A DNA stretch of 64,000 bases from Arcobacter venerupis (GTDB taxonomy: Bacteria; Campylobacterota; Campylobacteria; Campylobacterales; Arcobacteraceae): positions 310,001 to 374,000 of the forward strand of contig NZ_CP053840.1 of the NCBI RefSeq assembly GCF_013201665.1, in the 5' to 3' direction. Under the pieces are notes generated by a model. The model saw nothing but the letters and a program-made list of their open reading frames with translations, had not been told where the DNA came from and ran no database searches. The number at the start of each line of letters is the position of its first letter. Positions within the stretch are counted from its first letter, which is position 1. Of the stretch, positions 52,576 through 63,777 are shown piece after piece. A program made the translations under genes and the position numbers.

Positions 52576-52866
52576 TTACTCAATAATTTTTGGAACTATA
52601 AAATAACCATCTTCAGATTTCGGAGCATGTTTTAAAATATGGCTTGCTAGTTCTAGATTTTGCTCTGCAACATCTTCTCTAAAAGGTGTTCCTCCCTCGA
52701 TTGTACTAAATGTTGCTTCAATTCCTGAAACATCAATTTCATTTAAATTTTCAACAAAGTTTATAATATCACCCAATTCTGATTTTAATTTTTCTTTTCT
52801 TGAATCATCAATTTCTAAACTTGAAAGTTTTGCTAATTTTGCTATTAAGTTATCATCAACAGTCAT
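52576..52866 (-). CDS. gatC: Aspartyl/glutamyl-tRNA amidotransferase subunit C
   Basis: This 96-residue GatC has LIAKLAKLSSLEIDDSRKEKL near 6-26 and the conserved FREDVAEQNLELASHILKHA, ending with the GYFIVPKIIE tail. It stabilises GatA/GatB, which convert Glu-tRNA(Gln) and Asp-tRNA(Asn). gatA and gatB are not adjacent. It has its own promoter in the gap after tgt. Confidence 0.93.
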   Translation of the reverse strand: MTVDDNLIAKLAKLSSLEIDDSRKEKLKSELGDIINFVENLNEIDVSGIEATFSTIEGGTPFREDVAEQNLELASHILKHAPKSEDGYFIVPKIIE

Positions 52867-52896
52867 AATAAATTGTCCTTATTTTATATATTTTTA

Positions 52897-52908
52897 ATTC
52901 TAGCCAAA
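52897..52908 (-). promoter_or_regulatory. Promoter of gatC
   Basis: The reverse-strand TTTGGCTAGAAT is identical to the DUF350 gene element at 10199-10210. The predicted leader is about 24 bases. Confidence 0.5.
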
Positions 52909-52914
52909 AAGAGT

Positions 52915-54066
<1,152 letters not shown>

Positions 54067-54131
54067 TTATTATATCTAAAGTAAGATTATAGCTCTTAAT
54101 TGATACAAATATAAAATCTACAATTAATTTT

Positions 54132-54144
54132 TTTAGGATATAAT
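54132..54144 (+). promoter_or_regulatory. Promoter giving a near-leaderless transcript
   Basis: TTTAGGATATAAT contains a perfect TATAAT (54139-54144). Only TGCCCTC separates it from the ATG at 54152, so transcription should begin at or within a base of the start codon. Confidence 0.55.
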
Positions 54145-54151
54145 TGCCCTC

Positions 54152-55579
54152 ATGAAAAAAATATTAATTATCCTAGATGGTATTGTTGCAAAAAAATTAA
54201 TGCAAAGAATTATTGAAGCAAATACAGGTGACAATAGTTACGATGTAATATATATGAGTGACTTAATTTTACCTGTTCAAAAACCCTCAAACTTCACATT
54301 TTATAAGTTCGATCCGACTTCAAAATCAAAACTAGCAATGGTTTTAGATAAAAATATTCACACAGAAGTTTTAATAGCTCAAAATTCAAAAGACGAAATG
54401 CTCAATGTTATAAAAAATATTAGAGAACATACAAAAAATATTCAAATGACTATTTTAGATTATTGGGGAATGAAAATAAATGATCCTTTAGTAAATATTT
54501 ACAGAGGAATTGAAGTTCTAGCAAATGGAATGGTTGAAAAACTTCCAAATGTTCCAGTACTTGCCCAAAATATTGGTCTAAAACAGGGTGAAATTATGGA
54601 AATTAGAATCCCATTTGGAAGCTCTTATGCTTATAGATATATAGGTTCAATTGAGCAAAAAGAGTGGAAAATCTTTGCATTATATAGAAATCAGAAAATG
54701 ATTACTGTTAAACCATCTTTAGTTTTAAAACCAAATGATGTGATTTTAGTTATTGGAAAACCTGATGTTTTAATGCAAGTTTATAATGTAATTGGAAAAA
54801 CACAAGGGCAATTTCCTATGCCTTTTGGAACAAACATTTATCTATATTTAGATTTATATTTACAAAATGATGAAAGTGTTAAAAAAGCAATAGATGAAGC
54901 AAAATATCTAAATCAAAAATTAAAAAATAATTTATTAATTGTAAGAATCACAAGACCAACCTCTGTTTCAATTATGCAATATATAAAAGATGAGTTGAAG
55001 TATTTCCCAACTATTGTTTTAGTTATTGATTATGGAAATAAAGGTTTTAGCAAAATTATAAAAGAGGATTTCAGAAAAAATAACATTGGAATGATAATGT
55101 TAACAACTGAGATGTTTAAGTATAAAGAAAATATAAGAAGTGTATTAGATTTGAAAATTCCAATTTTTAAATTTGGTAAAGAGAATTTAAAAGCTGTAAA
55201 AAGAACAGTAATCATTTTAAATGATACAAACTCTTATGAACAAATATCACCAATTGTATTTGATATTTCAAGTCAGTTAAAAATAAAAACAAAGATTTTT
55301 GATTTAGATCCAATTGGAGAAAAAGATGGAAAAACTAATCTTTTAGACCATTTTGAGAATTTAGCAAAAATATTTAATGAAAAAGTTGAAGTTGTTTCAA
55401 GTGCACAAAATCCAATAAGAGAACTTAAAAAACAAAAAGAGATGCTTCAACTCTTACCTTTAAAAGAAAATATGTTTAAAAAGAGATTTTTCTTTAAGTT
55501 TTTCTATACAAATAGCGATTTTATAGCATTTGATTTAAATAAATTTAATCAATTATTGATTCCAATAGTTGAAGAGTAA
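54152..55579 (+). CDS. TrkA-like NAD-binding/RCK protein (COG3400 type)
   Basis: This 475-residue cytoplasmic protein has an N-terminal nucleotide-binding fold (KKILIILDGIVAKKLMQRI near 2-20) and a RCK_C/TrkA_C-like domain near 130-210 (GLKQGEIMEIRIPFGSSYAY with KPNDVILVIGKPDVL). A second Rossmann-like half follows. Such proteins regulate potassium transport, but no Trk or Ktr channel subunit is adjacent. No ribosome binding site is visible, and the promoter abuts the ATG. Confidence 0.75.
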   Translation: MKKILIILDGIVAKKLMQRIIEANTGDNSYDVIYMSDLILPVQKPSNFTFYKFDPTSKSKLAMVLDKNIHTEVLIAQNSKDEMLNVIKNIREHTKNIQMTILDYWGMKINDPLVNIYRGIEVLANGMVEKLPNVPVLAQNIGLKQGEIMEIRIPFGSSYAYRYIGSIEQKEWKIFALYRNQKMITVKPSLVLKPNDVILVIGKPDVLMQVYNVIGKTQGQFPMPFGTNIYLYLDLYLQNDESVKKAIDEAKYLNQKLKNNLLIVRITRPTSVSIMQYIKDELKYFPTIVLVIDYGNKGFSKIIKEDFRKNNIGMIMLTTEMFKYKENIRSVLDLKIPIFKFGKENLKAVKRTVIILNDTNSYEQISPIVFDISSQLKIKTKIFDLDPIGEKDGKTNLLDHFENLAKIFNEKVEVVSSAQNPIRELKKQKEMLQLLPLKENMFKKRFFFKFFYTNSDFIAFDLNKFNQLLIPIVEE

Positions 55580-55593
55580 AAGGAATAAATTAT

Positions 55594-56724
55594 ATGAATT
55601 TTGAAAAATATCCATTTGAAAAATTAAATGAATTATTAGAAGGGATTATCCCAAATGAAGAGTATGCATTATCAGTTTTAACAATTGGTGAGCCAAAATT
55701 TGAAACACCTCAATTTATACAGGATAAATTAAAAGAAACTACTTCAAGTTTGCAAAAATATCCATCAACAATAGGGGAGCCATTTTTAAGAGAATCAATG
55801 ATAAATTTTGTAAAAGCAAGATTTGATATAACTTTACATATGAGTCAAATTGTACCATCTTTTGGTACAAGAGAAGTTTTATTTAATTTCCCACAATTTG
55901 CTCTATTTGATAAAAAAAATCCAGTTATAGCATTTACAAATCCATTTTATCAAATCTATGAGGGTGCTGCAATTGCTTCAAGAGCTGAGGTTATTCACAT
56001 TGATTTAACAAAAGAGAATGGTTTTAAAGCAAACTTAAGTGATGAAGATTTAAAAAGATGTGATTTAGTAATTTTAAATTTCCCAAATAATCCAACATCA
56101 GCTTCAATGAGTAAAGCAGATTTAGGTGAATGGGTTAAAAAAGCTTTAGAGTTTGATTTTATTTTAGTAAATGATGAGTGTTATTCTGAGATTTATTTTG
56201 ATGAAGCTACAAAACCAGCTTCACTTCTAGAAGCTTCAATTTTTGTTGGAAATAACAGTTTTAAAAATGTTTTAGTAATGAACTCTATTTCAAAAAGAAG
56301 TAGTGCACCAGGGCTACGAAGTGGATTTATTGCAGGTGATGCAGATATTTTAAAAGAGTATTTACAGTACAGAACTTATGTAGGTTGTGCAAGTCCAGTT
56401 CCTCTTCAAGAAGCAGCTGCAGTTGCGTGGAATGACCAAGAACATGTAGCAGGTTTTAGAAAAATTTATAAAAAGAATTTTGAAATAGCAAATGAAATTT
56501 TAGGAACTCCAATTCCAGAAGCGACTTTTTATATTTGGTTAGAAGTAAAAGATGAATTAGAATTTACAAAAAACTTGTATAAAGAAAAAAATGTAAAAGT
56601 ACTACCTGGAAGTTTTTTAGGTAGAAATGGTTTAGGAAAAGGTTATATTAGAATTGCTCTTGTTGAAAATGAAGAGAAAACAAGAGAAGTTCTTACAAGA
56701 TTAAAGGATTTTATAAATGGATAA
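55594..56724 (+). CDS. dapC: PLP aminotransferase, succinyldiaminopimelate-type
   Basis: This 376-residue fold-type I aminotransferase has LNFPNNPTSASMSKADL near 166, VNDECYSEIYFDE near 192 and the PLP lysine in NSISKRSSAPGLRSGFIAGD near 231. N-terminal LTIGEPKFETPQFI is typical of the Campylobacterota DapC-like group, which acts in lysine/peptidoglycan diaminopimelate synthesis. Substrate is inferred. It lies upstream of murC, which uses diaminopimelate-containing precursors downstream in the pathway. AAAGGAATAAATT precedes ATG. Confidence 0.8.
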   Translation: MNFEKYPFEKLNELLEGIIPNEEYALSVLTIGEPKFETPQFIQDKLKETTSSLQKYPSTIGEPFLRESMINFVKARFDITLHMSQIVPSFGTREVLFNFPQFALFDKKNPVIAFTNPFYQIYEGAAIASRAEVIHIDLTKENGFKANLSDEDLKRCDLVILNFPNNPTSASMSKADLGEWVKKALEFDFILVNDECYSEIYFDEATKPASLLEASIFVGNNSFKNVLVMNSISKRSSAPGLRSGFIAGDADILKEYLQYRTYVGCASPVPLQEAAAVAWNDQEHVAGFRKIYKKNFEIANEILGTPIPEATFYIWLEVKDELEFTKNLYKEKNVKVLPGSFLGRNGLGKGYIRIALVENEEKTREVLTRLKDFING

Positions 56725-57298
56725 AGAAGCGCTATTTCAAGCAAGAACAAACCCTGATTTTTTAAAATATTTAGAAGAAGCAAGGGTTAATTCTATGAAA
56801 GCTGAAGATATAGGTTTAATGTATGAAACATTGGATTCTATGTTAGTTTTAGATTTAGATGAAGAAAATGTTAATAAATTGTACGAGCAAATTTTAAAAA
56901 CATCATTTTCAAATGTTGAAAAAATATTAAACAAACATGAAAAATTAAATCTTGAAGGTGACAATTTACTTTATGTAAGAGCTTTATATGAACATGCAAT
57001 TGAAAAATGGTCTTATGATAATTTTGATGGAGCAAAAGAGTTGATTTTTGTTTTAGCAAATATAATTGAAGATGAAACATTAGAAAAAGCATTAAATATC
57101 TTGATTATATTTTTAGCTTCAAAAATTCAATTAGATGATTTTTATGATACAAGAGTTGATTTAGAAGCTGATGTTGAAGATGAAAAATATGGATATTTTA
57201 TTATGAATTTCAGATTTAAAAATGAAGAATTTTTAGATGAAAATAAAGATATTTTAGCACAAGAGTACAAAAATTTAAAACATTTATTAGGAAATTAA
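56717..57298 (+). CDS. Unknown acidic helical protein between dapC-like and murC
   Basis: The 193-residue protein is rich in Glu, Asp, Leu and Lys, predicted helical, with no signal or membrane segment. Repeating LYEQILKTSFSNVEKILNKH and LYEHAIEKWSYDNFDGAKEL segments recall TPR-like helix pairs. It overlaps the aminotransferase by 8 bases and ends exactly before murC, so it is co-translated with cell wall genes. I do not recognise the family. Confidence 0.65.
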   Translation: MDKEALFQARTNPDFLKYLEEARVNSMKAEDIGLMYETLDSMLVLDLDEENVNKLYEQILKTSFSNVEKILNKHEKLNLEGDNLLYVRALYEHAIEKWSYDNFDGAKELIFVLANIIEDETLEKALNILIIFLASKIQLDDFYDTRVDLEADVEDEKYGYFIMNFRFKNEEFLDENKDILAQEYKNLKHLLGN

Positions 57299-58606
57299 TT
57301 GAAAGTACATTTTATAGGAATTGGTGGAATTGGCCTTTCTGCCTTAGCTAGATTTTTAAATTTTGATGGACACGAAGTTAGTGGTTCTGATATGAAAAGC
57401 TCTTTAATTACAAAAGCTTTAGAAGATGAGGGAATAAAAGTTTCTTGTCCTCAAAGTGCTTCTAACATGAAAGATGATTTTGATTTAGTTATATATTCAG
57501 CTGCTGTTACCGATGAGAATCCTGAGTTAATAGAAGCAAGATTAAAACAAATTAGAACTCTTTCAAGAAAAGAAGCTTTGCCAATTATTTTAGGTGATAA
57601 GAAAAACTATTGTGTTGCAGGTGCTCATGGAAAATCTACAACAACGGCAATGCTAGCTTCAATTTTACAAAGTAGCGCATTAATCGGAGCAATTTCAAAA
57701 GATTTTGGTTCAAATTTCAGATATGTAAATGATTTAATAGCCTTTGAAGCAGACGAATCAGATGCCTCTTTTTTATTATCAAATCCTTATTGTGCAATAG
57801 TTACAAATGCTGAACCTGAACACATGGAATATTATCACTATGATTATGATAAATTTTATGAGTCTTATGAAAGATTTATTTCCCTTGCTAAAAAAAGAGT
57901 TTTAAATGGTGAAGATAAAGATATTAAAAAATTAAAAGTTGAAGATGCAACTTATCTTTATCCAAGTGTTGATATTAAAAATCTTTGTTATACATTGAAA
58001 GATAATCAACCTTGCACTAAATTTGATTTAAAAGATTTAGGTACATTTGAAGTTTGGGGCTTTGGTTTTCATATGGCTACAAATGCTTCTTTAGCAATAC
58101 TTGCAGCACTTAATGAACTTGATGTTGAAACAATTAGAAAAAACCTTTTAAACTACAAAGGTATTAAAAAAAGATTTGATATTGTTCAAGCAAATAATAA
58201 ATTTGTAGTAATTGATGATTATGCACACCATCCAACAGAGATTGAAGCTACAATGAAATCTATTGAGTTATACGATAATCTTACAAATATAAATAATAGA
58301 ATAGTTCTTTGGCAACCTCATAAATATTCAAGAACAAGTGATAATCTTGAAGGATTTAAAAAATGTTTTAGAAGATGTGATGAATTAATTATTTTACCAC
58401 TTTGGACAATTCCTGGTGAGAAAAAAATTGATATAGATTTCCAAAAAGAGTTTGCATCTTATAATCCAATTTTTGCAGATAGAGTAGTTTCTACAAATGG
58501 CAAAATAGAATTAATAAAAGATGAAAAAATTATCAAAACTTATGATGAAGGAATTTTCTTAGGTGTTGGTGCTGGAGATATTACTTATCAATTAAGATAT
58601 AAATAA
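57299..58606 (+). CDS. murC: UDP-N-acetylmuramate--L-alanine ligase
   Basis: The 435-residue Mur ligase has HFIGIGGIGLSALARFL near 4-20, the ATP loop CVAGAHGKSTTTAMLAS near 104-120, AFEADESDASFL near 153 and VVIDDYAHHPTEIEATM near 302. It adds the first L-Ala to the muropeptide. Start is TTG right after the preceding stop; the only upstream pairing sequence is GGAAATTAA. Confidence 0.95.
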   Translation: MKVHFIGIGGIGLSALARFLNFDGHEVSGSDMKSSLITKALEDEGIKVSCPQSASNMKDDFDLVIYSAAVTDENPELIEARLKQIRTLSRKEALPIILGDKKNYCVAGAHGKSTTTAMLASILQSSALIGAISKDFGSNFRYVNDLIAFEADESDASFLLSNPYCAIVTNAEPEHMEYYHYDYDKFYESYERFISLAKKRVLNGEDKDIKKLKVEDATYLYPSVDIKNLCYTLKDNQPCTKFDLKDLGTFEVWGFGFHMATNASLAILAALNELDVETIRKNLLNYKGIKKRFDIVQANNKFVVIDDYAHHPTEIEATMKSIELYDNLTNINNRIVLWQPHKYSRTSDNLEGFKKCFRRCDELIILPLWTIPGEKKIDIDFQKEFASYNPIFADRVVSTNGKIELIKDEKIIKTYDEGIFLGVGAGDITYQLRYK

Positions 58607-58613
58607 ATTTAAA

Positions 58614-58646
58614 AATAATTATCTAAAATAACTTTAGATAATTATT
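58614..58646. terminator. Bidirectional terminator between murC and dprA
   Basis: AATAATTATCTAAA pairs perfectly over 14 bp with TTTAGATAATTATT across ATAAC, between convergent genes. Confidence 0.75.
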
Positions 58647-59407
58647 ACTTTTCCATTTTCTATTTTTATTTTCCCCTCTAATTCATACTCAAAAATTTTA
58701 TTCGGATATTTAGCAATTGCACTTTCATAGGTAGGATTTTTTTTACAAAAAAATAAAACTTCATCTTCTAAATTTATATTTATTAAACCACTAAAATTGT
58801 AAATAAATTCATCAATATCATAAATAACTTCAACTAAGCCTTTTTTAATTAGTTCTTGTGTCCCTAAACTTTCATTCATTCTATGAGGAAGTGTATAAAC
58901 TTTTTTGCCCATTTTTAGAGCATAATTAACTGAAGTTAAAGAACCAGAATTCAAATCAGCTTCTGTAACAATCAAAAAATCACTTAAAGCAACTACAATT
59001 TCATTTCTTAATACAAAAGTATAGTTTCTAGCTTTTTCTTTCTCTTTGTAAGCAGAAATAATCAAACCATTCTTCTCTATATCAATAATTAAATTCCTAT
59101 TAACACTTGGGTAACGAATATCTAAGCCATTAGCTACGACAGCTATTGTATTATTTGATTTTGCACCTTGATGAGCAATAGAATCAACACCCATTGCAGC
59201 ACCACTAACTATACAAATATTTGCATCAGAGAATTTAGAAGATAATTTGTATGTAAACTCTTTTGTATAAGAAATTGGTCTTCTGGTTCCAATTATAGAA
59301 ATCTTTTTTCTTTTTAAAAGTTCAAGATTACCAATATAAAAAAGTTCATCAGGATATTTTTTCATTGATGATAGTTCATCAATTTTAAAGTCGATTTTTG
59401 AAATCAT
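58634..59407 (-). CDS. dprA: DNA-processing protein DprA
   Basis: This 257-residue DprA/Smf protein has the Rossmann-like core: LFYIGNLELLKRKKISIIGT near 22, CIVSGAAMGVDSIAHQGAKS near 66 and VTEADLNSGSLTSVNYAL near 146. It loads RecA on incoming single-stranded DNA in natural transformation. It is short, without the N-terminal SAM domain, and a small C-terminal winged-helix-like end (PNKIFEYELEGKIKI) remains. Confidence 0.9.
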   Translation of the reverse strand: MISKIDFKIDELSSMKKYPDELFYIGNLELLKRKKISIIGTRRPISYTKEFTYKLSSKFSDANICIVSGAAMGVDSIAHQGAKSNNTIAVVANGLDIRYPSVNRNLIIDIEKNGLIISAYKEKEKARNYTFVLRNEIVVALSDFLIVTEADLNSGSLTSVNYALKMGKKVYTLPHRMNESLGTQELIKKGLVEVIYDIDEFIYNFSGLININLEDEVLFFCKKNPTYESAIAKYPNKIFEYELEGKIKIENGKVIII

Positions 59408-59418
59408 AAAAGCTCTTT

Positions 59419-59450
59419 AAAAATAAGTTAAATTATTATAACTTATTTTT
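59419..59450 (-). terminator. Terminator after the polysaccharide deacetylase-like gene
   Basis: AAAAATAAGTTA pairs with TAACTTATTTTT. On the reverse strand the hairpin directly follows the stop of the gene at 59450-60688 and continues into T-rich sequence. Confidence 0.65.
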
Positions 59451-60688
59451 TAAAGATATGGAAGTTGATAGATAAATATAGGTTCAACATCTTTTAAAAG
59501 AGATTTAGACTCTTTTAATACTTCAAGAGTTATATTATGAGGATGTCCAATTGCAATTGCATAACCTTGCTTTTTGGCTATTTCTATGGCTTTTTTTAAT
59601 TGATTTTGAATTGCACTAAAATTTCTATCATTATCAATAAAAGTATTTCTTACAATATAAGGCATATTATATTTTTTTGCATATTTTTTAACAACAGATT
59701 TTGCACTTGTTCTACTATCTACAAATATGAAATTATATTTTTTTAATGCTCGAAATAGCTTATCTACAGCTTCATCATTTTCAGTAAATACTGAACCAGT
59801 ATGATTATTTGTATAAATAGCATTTGGATACCAAGCTCTTAACTGTTTAACTCTTTTTTCAATAGTTTCATAAGAATCATTAACGTTAAGAGTATTAATT
59901 TCTGGTCCTTTAAAAGCACTTGAAGCCTGCATTGGAAAGTGAATCATATAAAAAGATAAGTTTTGGGCAATTTTTGCAGAATCAGGATGCACATTTGTTG
60001 GTGGAAGAAATGACATATTTGTTTTATAACCTAATGCCAAAATCTTATCTTTTTGAGCTTGTGTAGTTACATCATCAATCACTATAGCAATTTTTGGTTT
60101 AGATTTTTTGTCATATGTAAAAGTATCTTTTTTTGTAATAATACTTTTATCATCAATTTTATCAGAAGTTTTTGTTGAATCTTTAGACTCTTTTTTAATA
60201 GAATTAGAATCTTTAATATTTTTATCTTCTAGTTTTTCTTTATCTTTTAATTTTTCATCTTTAATTTCTTGAACTTTTTTCTGAATAATTTCATTCTCTT
60301 TATTTATTGATTCTTCTGATTCTATTTTATCTTCAATTACTTTTTCGAGTTCTTTTGTATATTCTTCAAATTTATGTTCTTCACTAATATCAAATTTTTC
60401 TTCAAAAAAATCTTCAGGTTTTTGTTCTTTGAAATCTTTTATATCATTTATCTTAGGAAGTAAAACTTCTTTTTTTTCTTCTTGGTTTTTTTTATCAATC
60501 TCTTGAGTCTTAGCGTTTATTTCTTCAGGAATATTTTTAATTGTATCTTTATTCTTTATTGTAAAGTAACTAGCAATGCTTGCTAAAAATGCAATTAAAA
60601 ATATTACTAAAAAAATATTTAATAGTTTTTTATTTGAGAAATTATTAGTTTTTTTTTGTGATTTTTTTCGTGGTTTTTTCTGATTCAT
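59450..60688 (-). CDS. Divergent polysaccharide deacetylase family protein (YibQ-like)
   Basis: The 412-residue protein has a basic start (NQKKPRKKSQKK) and one membrane helix (about 24-43). A long charged Lys/Glu linker follows (about 45-195), then a C-terminal deacetylase-like domain from PKIAIVIDDVTTQAQKDKIL near 201, through FYMIHFPMQA near 246 and NNHTGSVFTEN near 290, to YAIAIGHPHNITLEVL near 385. The topology places the catalytic domain in the periplasm. The linker would let it cross the periplasm toward peptidoglycan or septal machinery; the substrate is unknown. Confidence 0.85.
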   Translation of the reverse strand: MNQKKPRKKSQKKTNNFSNKKLLNIFLVIFLIAFLASIASYFTIKNKDTIKNIPEEINAKTQEIDKKNQEEKKEVLLPKINDIKDFKEQKPEDFFEEKFDISEEHKFEEYTKELEKVIEDKIESEESINKENEIIQKKVQEIKDEKLKDKEKLEDKNIKDSNSIKKESKDSTKTSDKIDDKSIITKKDTFTYDKKSKPKIAIVIDDVTTQAQKDKILALGYKTNMSFLPPTNVHPDSAKIAQNLSFYMIHFPMQASSAFKGPEINTLNVNDSYETIEKRVKQLRAWYPNAIYTNNHTGSVFTENDEAVDKLFRALKKYNFIFVDSRTSAKSVVKKYAKKYNMPYIVRNTFIDNDRNFSAIQNQLKKAIEIAKKQGYAIAIGHPHNITLEVLKESKSLLKDVEPIFIYQLPYL

Positions 60689-60706
60689 ATATCTCTTGAG
60701 TTTTCA

Positions 60707-60732
60707 TTTAAGGAAGAAAAATCTTCCTTAAA
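60707..60732 (-). terminator. Terminator after ilvC
   Basis: TTTAAGGAAGA pairs with TCTTCCTTAAA across AAAA, 5 bases beyond the ilvC stop on the reverse strand. Confidence 0.65.
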
Positions 60733-60737
60733 ATAAA

Positions 60738-61778
<1,041 letters not shown>

Positions 61779-61791
61779 TTAAATTTTTGAG

Positions 61792-61797
61792 ATTATA
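61792..61797 (-). promoter_or_regulatory. -10 element of ilvC
   Basis: TATAAT on the reverse strand, preceded by TTTTTTG, predicts a leader of about 25 bases carrying AGAGGG ahead of the ATG. Confidence 0.55.
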
Positions 61798-61805
61798 CAA
61801 AAAAC

Positions 61806-61822
61806 TATCTAAATCTTAGATA
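61806..61822. promoter_or_regulatory. 17-bp palindrome overlapping the ilvC -35 region
   Basis: TATCTAA-ATC-TTAGATA is centred 19.5 bp upstream of the centre of the ilvC -10, so a bound protein would cover the spacer and -35. This is a repressor-type position. The regulator is unknown. Confidence 0.5.
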
Positions 61823-61892
61823 ACTTAAGAATTTTAAAGGGAAGAATACTTTAGTTTTGCTACTATTAGATGATTATTCAAAAGGATTAAAA

Positions 61893-63743
61893 TTGCTAAA
61901 AGAACTATTTGTAAAAATTCAAACAAACTGTAAAGACTACTCAAAAGAGGAATTAATTGAGATAGAAAAGTTTTTAAAAGATGAAATAGTAATAAAAAAT
62001 GATGATTCTTTTGAACTAAACTCAAAATATAAAATTGCTCTTGTAAAAGTTGGAAAAAACTTAGTAATACTTGAAGATTTAATAAGCGAACATAAAAACA
62101 TAAAAATAGAGTTTGATGATTTAAATGGGGCTTACGATGGAGATTTAGTTTTAGCAAAAAGAGTTTTTAATCCAAGAAGTAGAACCAAAGCAAAAATTGT
62201 ACAAATTCTTGATGGCAAAAAAAATGATGTTTTAGTTTACATAAAAGATAAAGCTTTTTATACGGTAAAAGAAAATATAAAATTAGAGAATAATAATGCT
62301 TTAAAATACAATGAAGGAGACGTTTTATTAGTTGATAATAAATCTTTAGAACTAATAAAAAATCTAGGGAATATAAAAGACCCTGAAATTGATGAACTTA
62401 TTTCATTAAATCTTTATAATGAAACATACAGACTAGAAAAACATTTAGAAGTTATTGCAAATATGGATGACCCAAAACAAAGGGTTGATTTAAGAGATTT
62501 ATACTTTTGTACAATTGACCCAAATAGTGCAAAAGACCACGATGATGCAATCTATTTTGATAAGAAAGAGAATATTTTATATGTAGCAATTGCAGATGTT
62601 TCATATTTTGTAAAAGAGGGCAGTGAACTTGATTTATTAGCATTTAAAAAATCAACTTCTGTTTATCTTCCAACAAAAGTTTTACCAATGTTACCACCAA
62701 TATTAAGTGAAGAGATGTGTTCACTTAAAGAGGGAGTTGATAGATACTCTTATGTATTTAAACTACATTTAGATTTAGAAAATTTAAGTGTAAAAAAAGC
62801 TGAACTTTTTGAAGCGATTATAAATTCACATAAAAACTTCTCTTATGGAAGAATTGATAGGGTAATTGAGGGACATTTAGACCAATACTCAAAAACTGAA
62901 AAAACAATATTTGATTATTTAATTCCTTTGTATGAACTCACTAAAAAATTTAGAAAAAGAAGATTATTAAAAGGTTATGATTTTAGAACTACTGAAAATA
63001 GATTAAAACTAAAAAATGATAATTTAGAATCAATAGAAGTTGAAACTTCAACAGCTTCACACCAACTTGTAGAAGAGTGTATGCTTTTAGCCAACATAGA
63101 AGCAAGTAAAAAAGTAAATACAGTGGGAATTTATAGAATTCATGAAGAACCACCTTTTAAAGCTATTTCAAAACTTGTTGATGATGTGAATATTTTAGGA
63201 GTTAATGTAAAACTTCAAAGTGATGTTCATGATACAATTGTTCATATTCAAGAAAAAGCAAAAGTTTCTATGATGGGTGCTGAAATTGATGAACTTATTA
63301 TTCAAGCCCAAACTCAAGCAAAATATTCTTCAAAAAATTTAGGGCATTTTGGTTTAGGATTTTCTTCATATTCTCACTTTACAAGTCCAATTAGAAGATA
63401 TTCAGATTTAGTTTTACACCGAATTTTAAAAACAAAACAAACACCAAAAAATATAGAAGATATTTGTGAACATATTTCATTAAATGAAAGAAAAATAGAT
63501 CAACTTGTCTGGGATTTTGAAGACAGAAAATATGCAAGATGGGCAAGTTTAAATATTGATGAAGAGATAAAAGTAAAAATAGTTGATACGGAAAAAGCAA
63601 AAGCTGTTTGTTATGAAAAAATGTTTGGAATGAAAGTAATTATAGAAAATTACAAAGGTCAAAAACTCTTTACAAAGCTAAGAGTAAGAATAAAATCAGC
63701 GGATATAGTAACAAAAGTAATTGTTGCCACTATAAAATATTAA
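61893..63743 (+). CDS. rnr: Ribonuclease R family exoribonuclease
   Basis: The 616-residue RNB-family 3'-5' exonuclease has a cold-shock-like N-terminal part (about 60-150) and the catalytic motif CTIDPNSAKDHDDAIYF near 200-216 with its Asp cluster. Later blocks are LYVAIADVSYFVKEGSELD and FSSYSHFTSPIRRYSDLVLH near 490. The S1 domain at the C-terminus is short. Start is TTG at 61893 because AAAGGA lies 7 bases ahead; the frame is open back to a TTG at 61857. Confidence 0.92.
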   Translation: MLKELFVKIQTNCKDYSKEELIEIEKFLKDEIVIKNDDSFELNSKYKIALVKVGKNLVILEDLISEHKNIKIEFDDLNGAYDGDLVLAKRVFNPRSRTKAKIVQILDGKKNDVLVYIKDKAFYTVKENIKLENNNALKYNEGDVLLVDNKSLELIKNLGNIKDPEIDELISLNLYNETYRLEKHLEVIANMDDPKQRVDLRDLYFCTIDPNSAKDHDDAIYFDKKENILYVAIADVSYFVKEGSELDLLAFKKSTSVYLPTKVLPMLPPILSEEMCSLKEGVDRYSYVFKLHLDLENLSVKKAELFEAIINSHKNFSYGRIDRVIEGHLDQYSKTEKTIFDYLIPLYELTKKFRKRRLLKGYDFRTTENRLKLKNDNLESIEVETSTASHQLVEECMLLANIEASKKVNTVGIYRIHEEPPFKAISKLVDDVNILGVNVKLQSDVHDTIVHIQEKAKVSMMGAEIDELIIQAQTQAKYSSKNLGHFGLGFSSYSHFTSPIRRYSDLVLHRILKTKQTPKNIEDICEHISLNERKIDQLVWDFEDRKYARWASLNIDEEIKVKIVDTEKAKAVCYEKMFGMKVIIENYKGQKLFTKLRVRIKSADIVTKVIVATIKY

Positions 63744-63758
63744 AATTTATAAAAGAGT

Positions 63759-63771
63759 TTAGGATAAAATT
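63759..63771 (+). promoter_or_regulatory. Promoter giving a near-leaderless holA transcript
   Basis: TTTAGGATAAAAT with TAAAAT at 63766-63771 is followed by TTCAAC and then the ATG at 63778. The TTTAGGATA sequence and the spacing match the promoter at 54132. Confidence 0.45.
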
Positions 63772-63777
63772 TCAACA

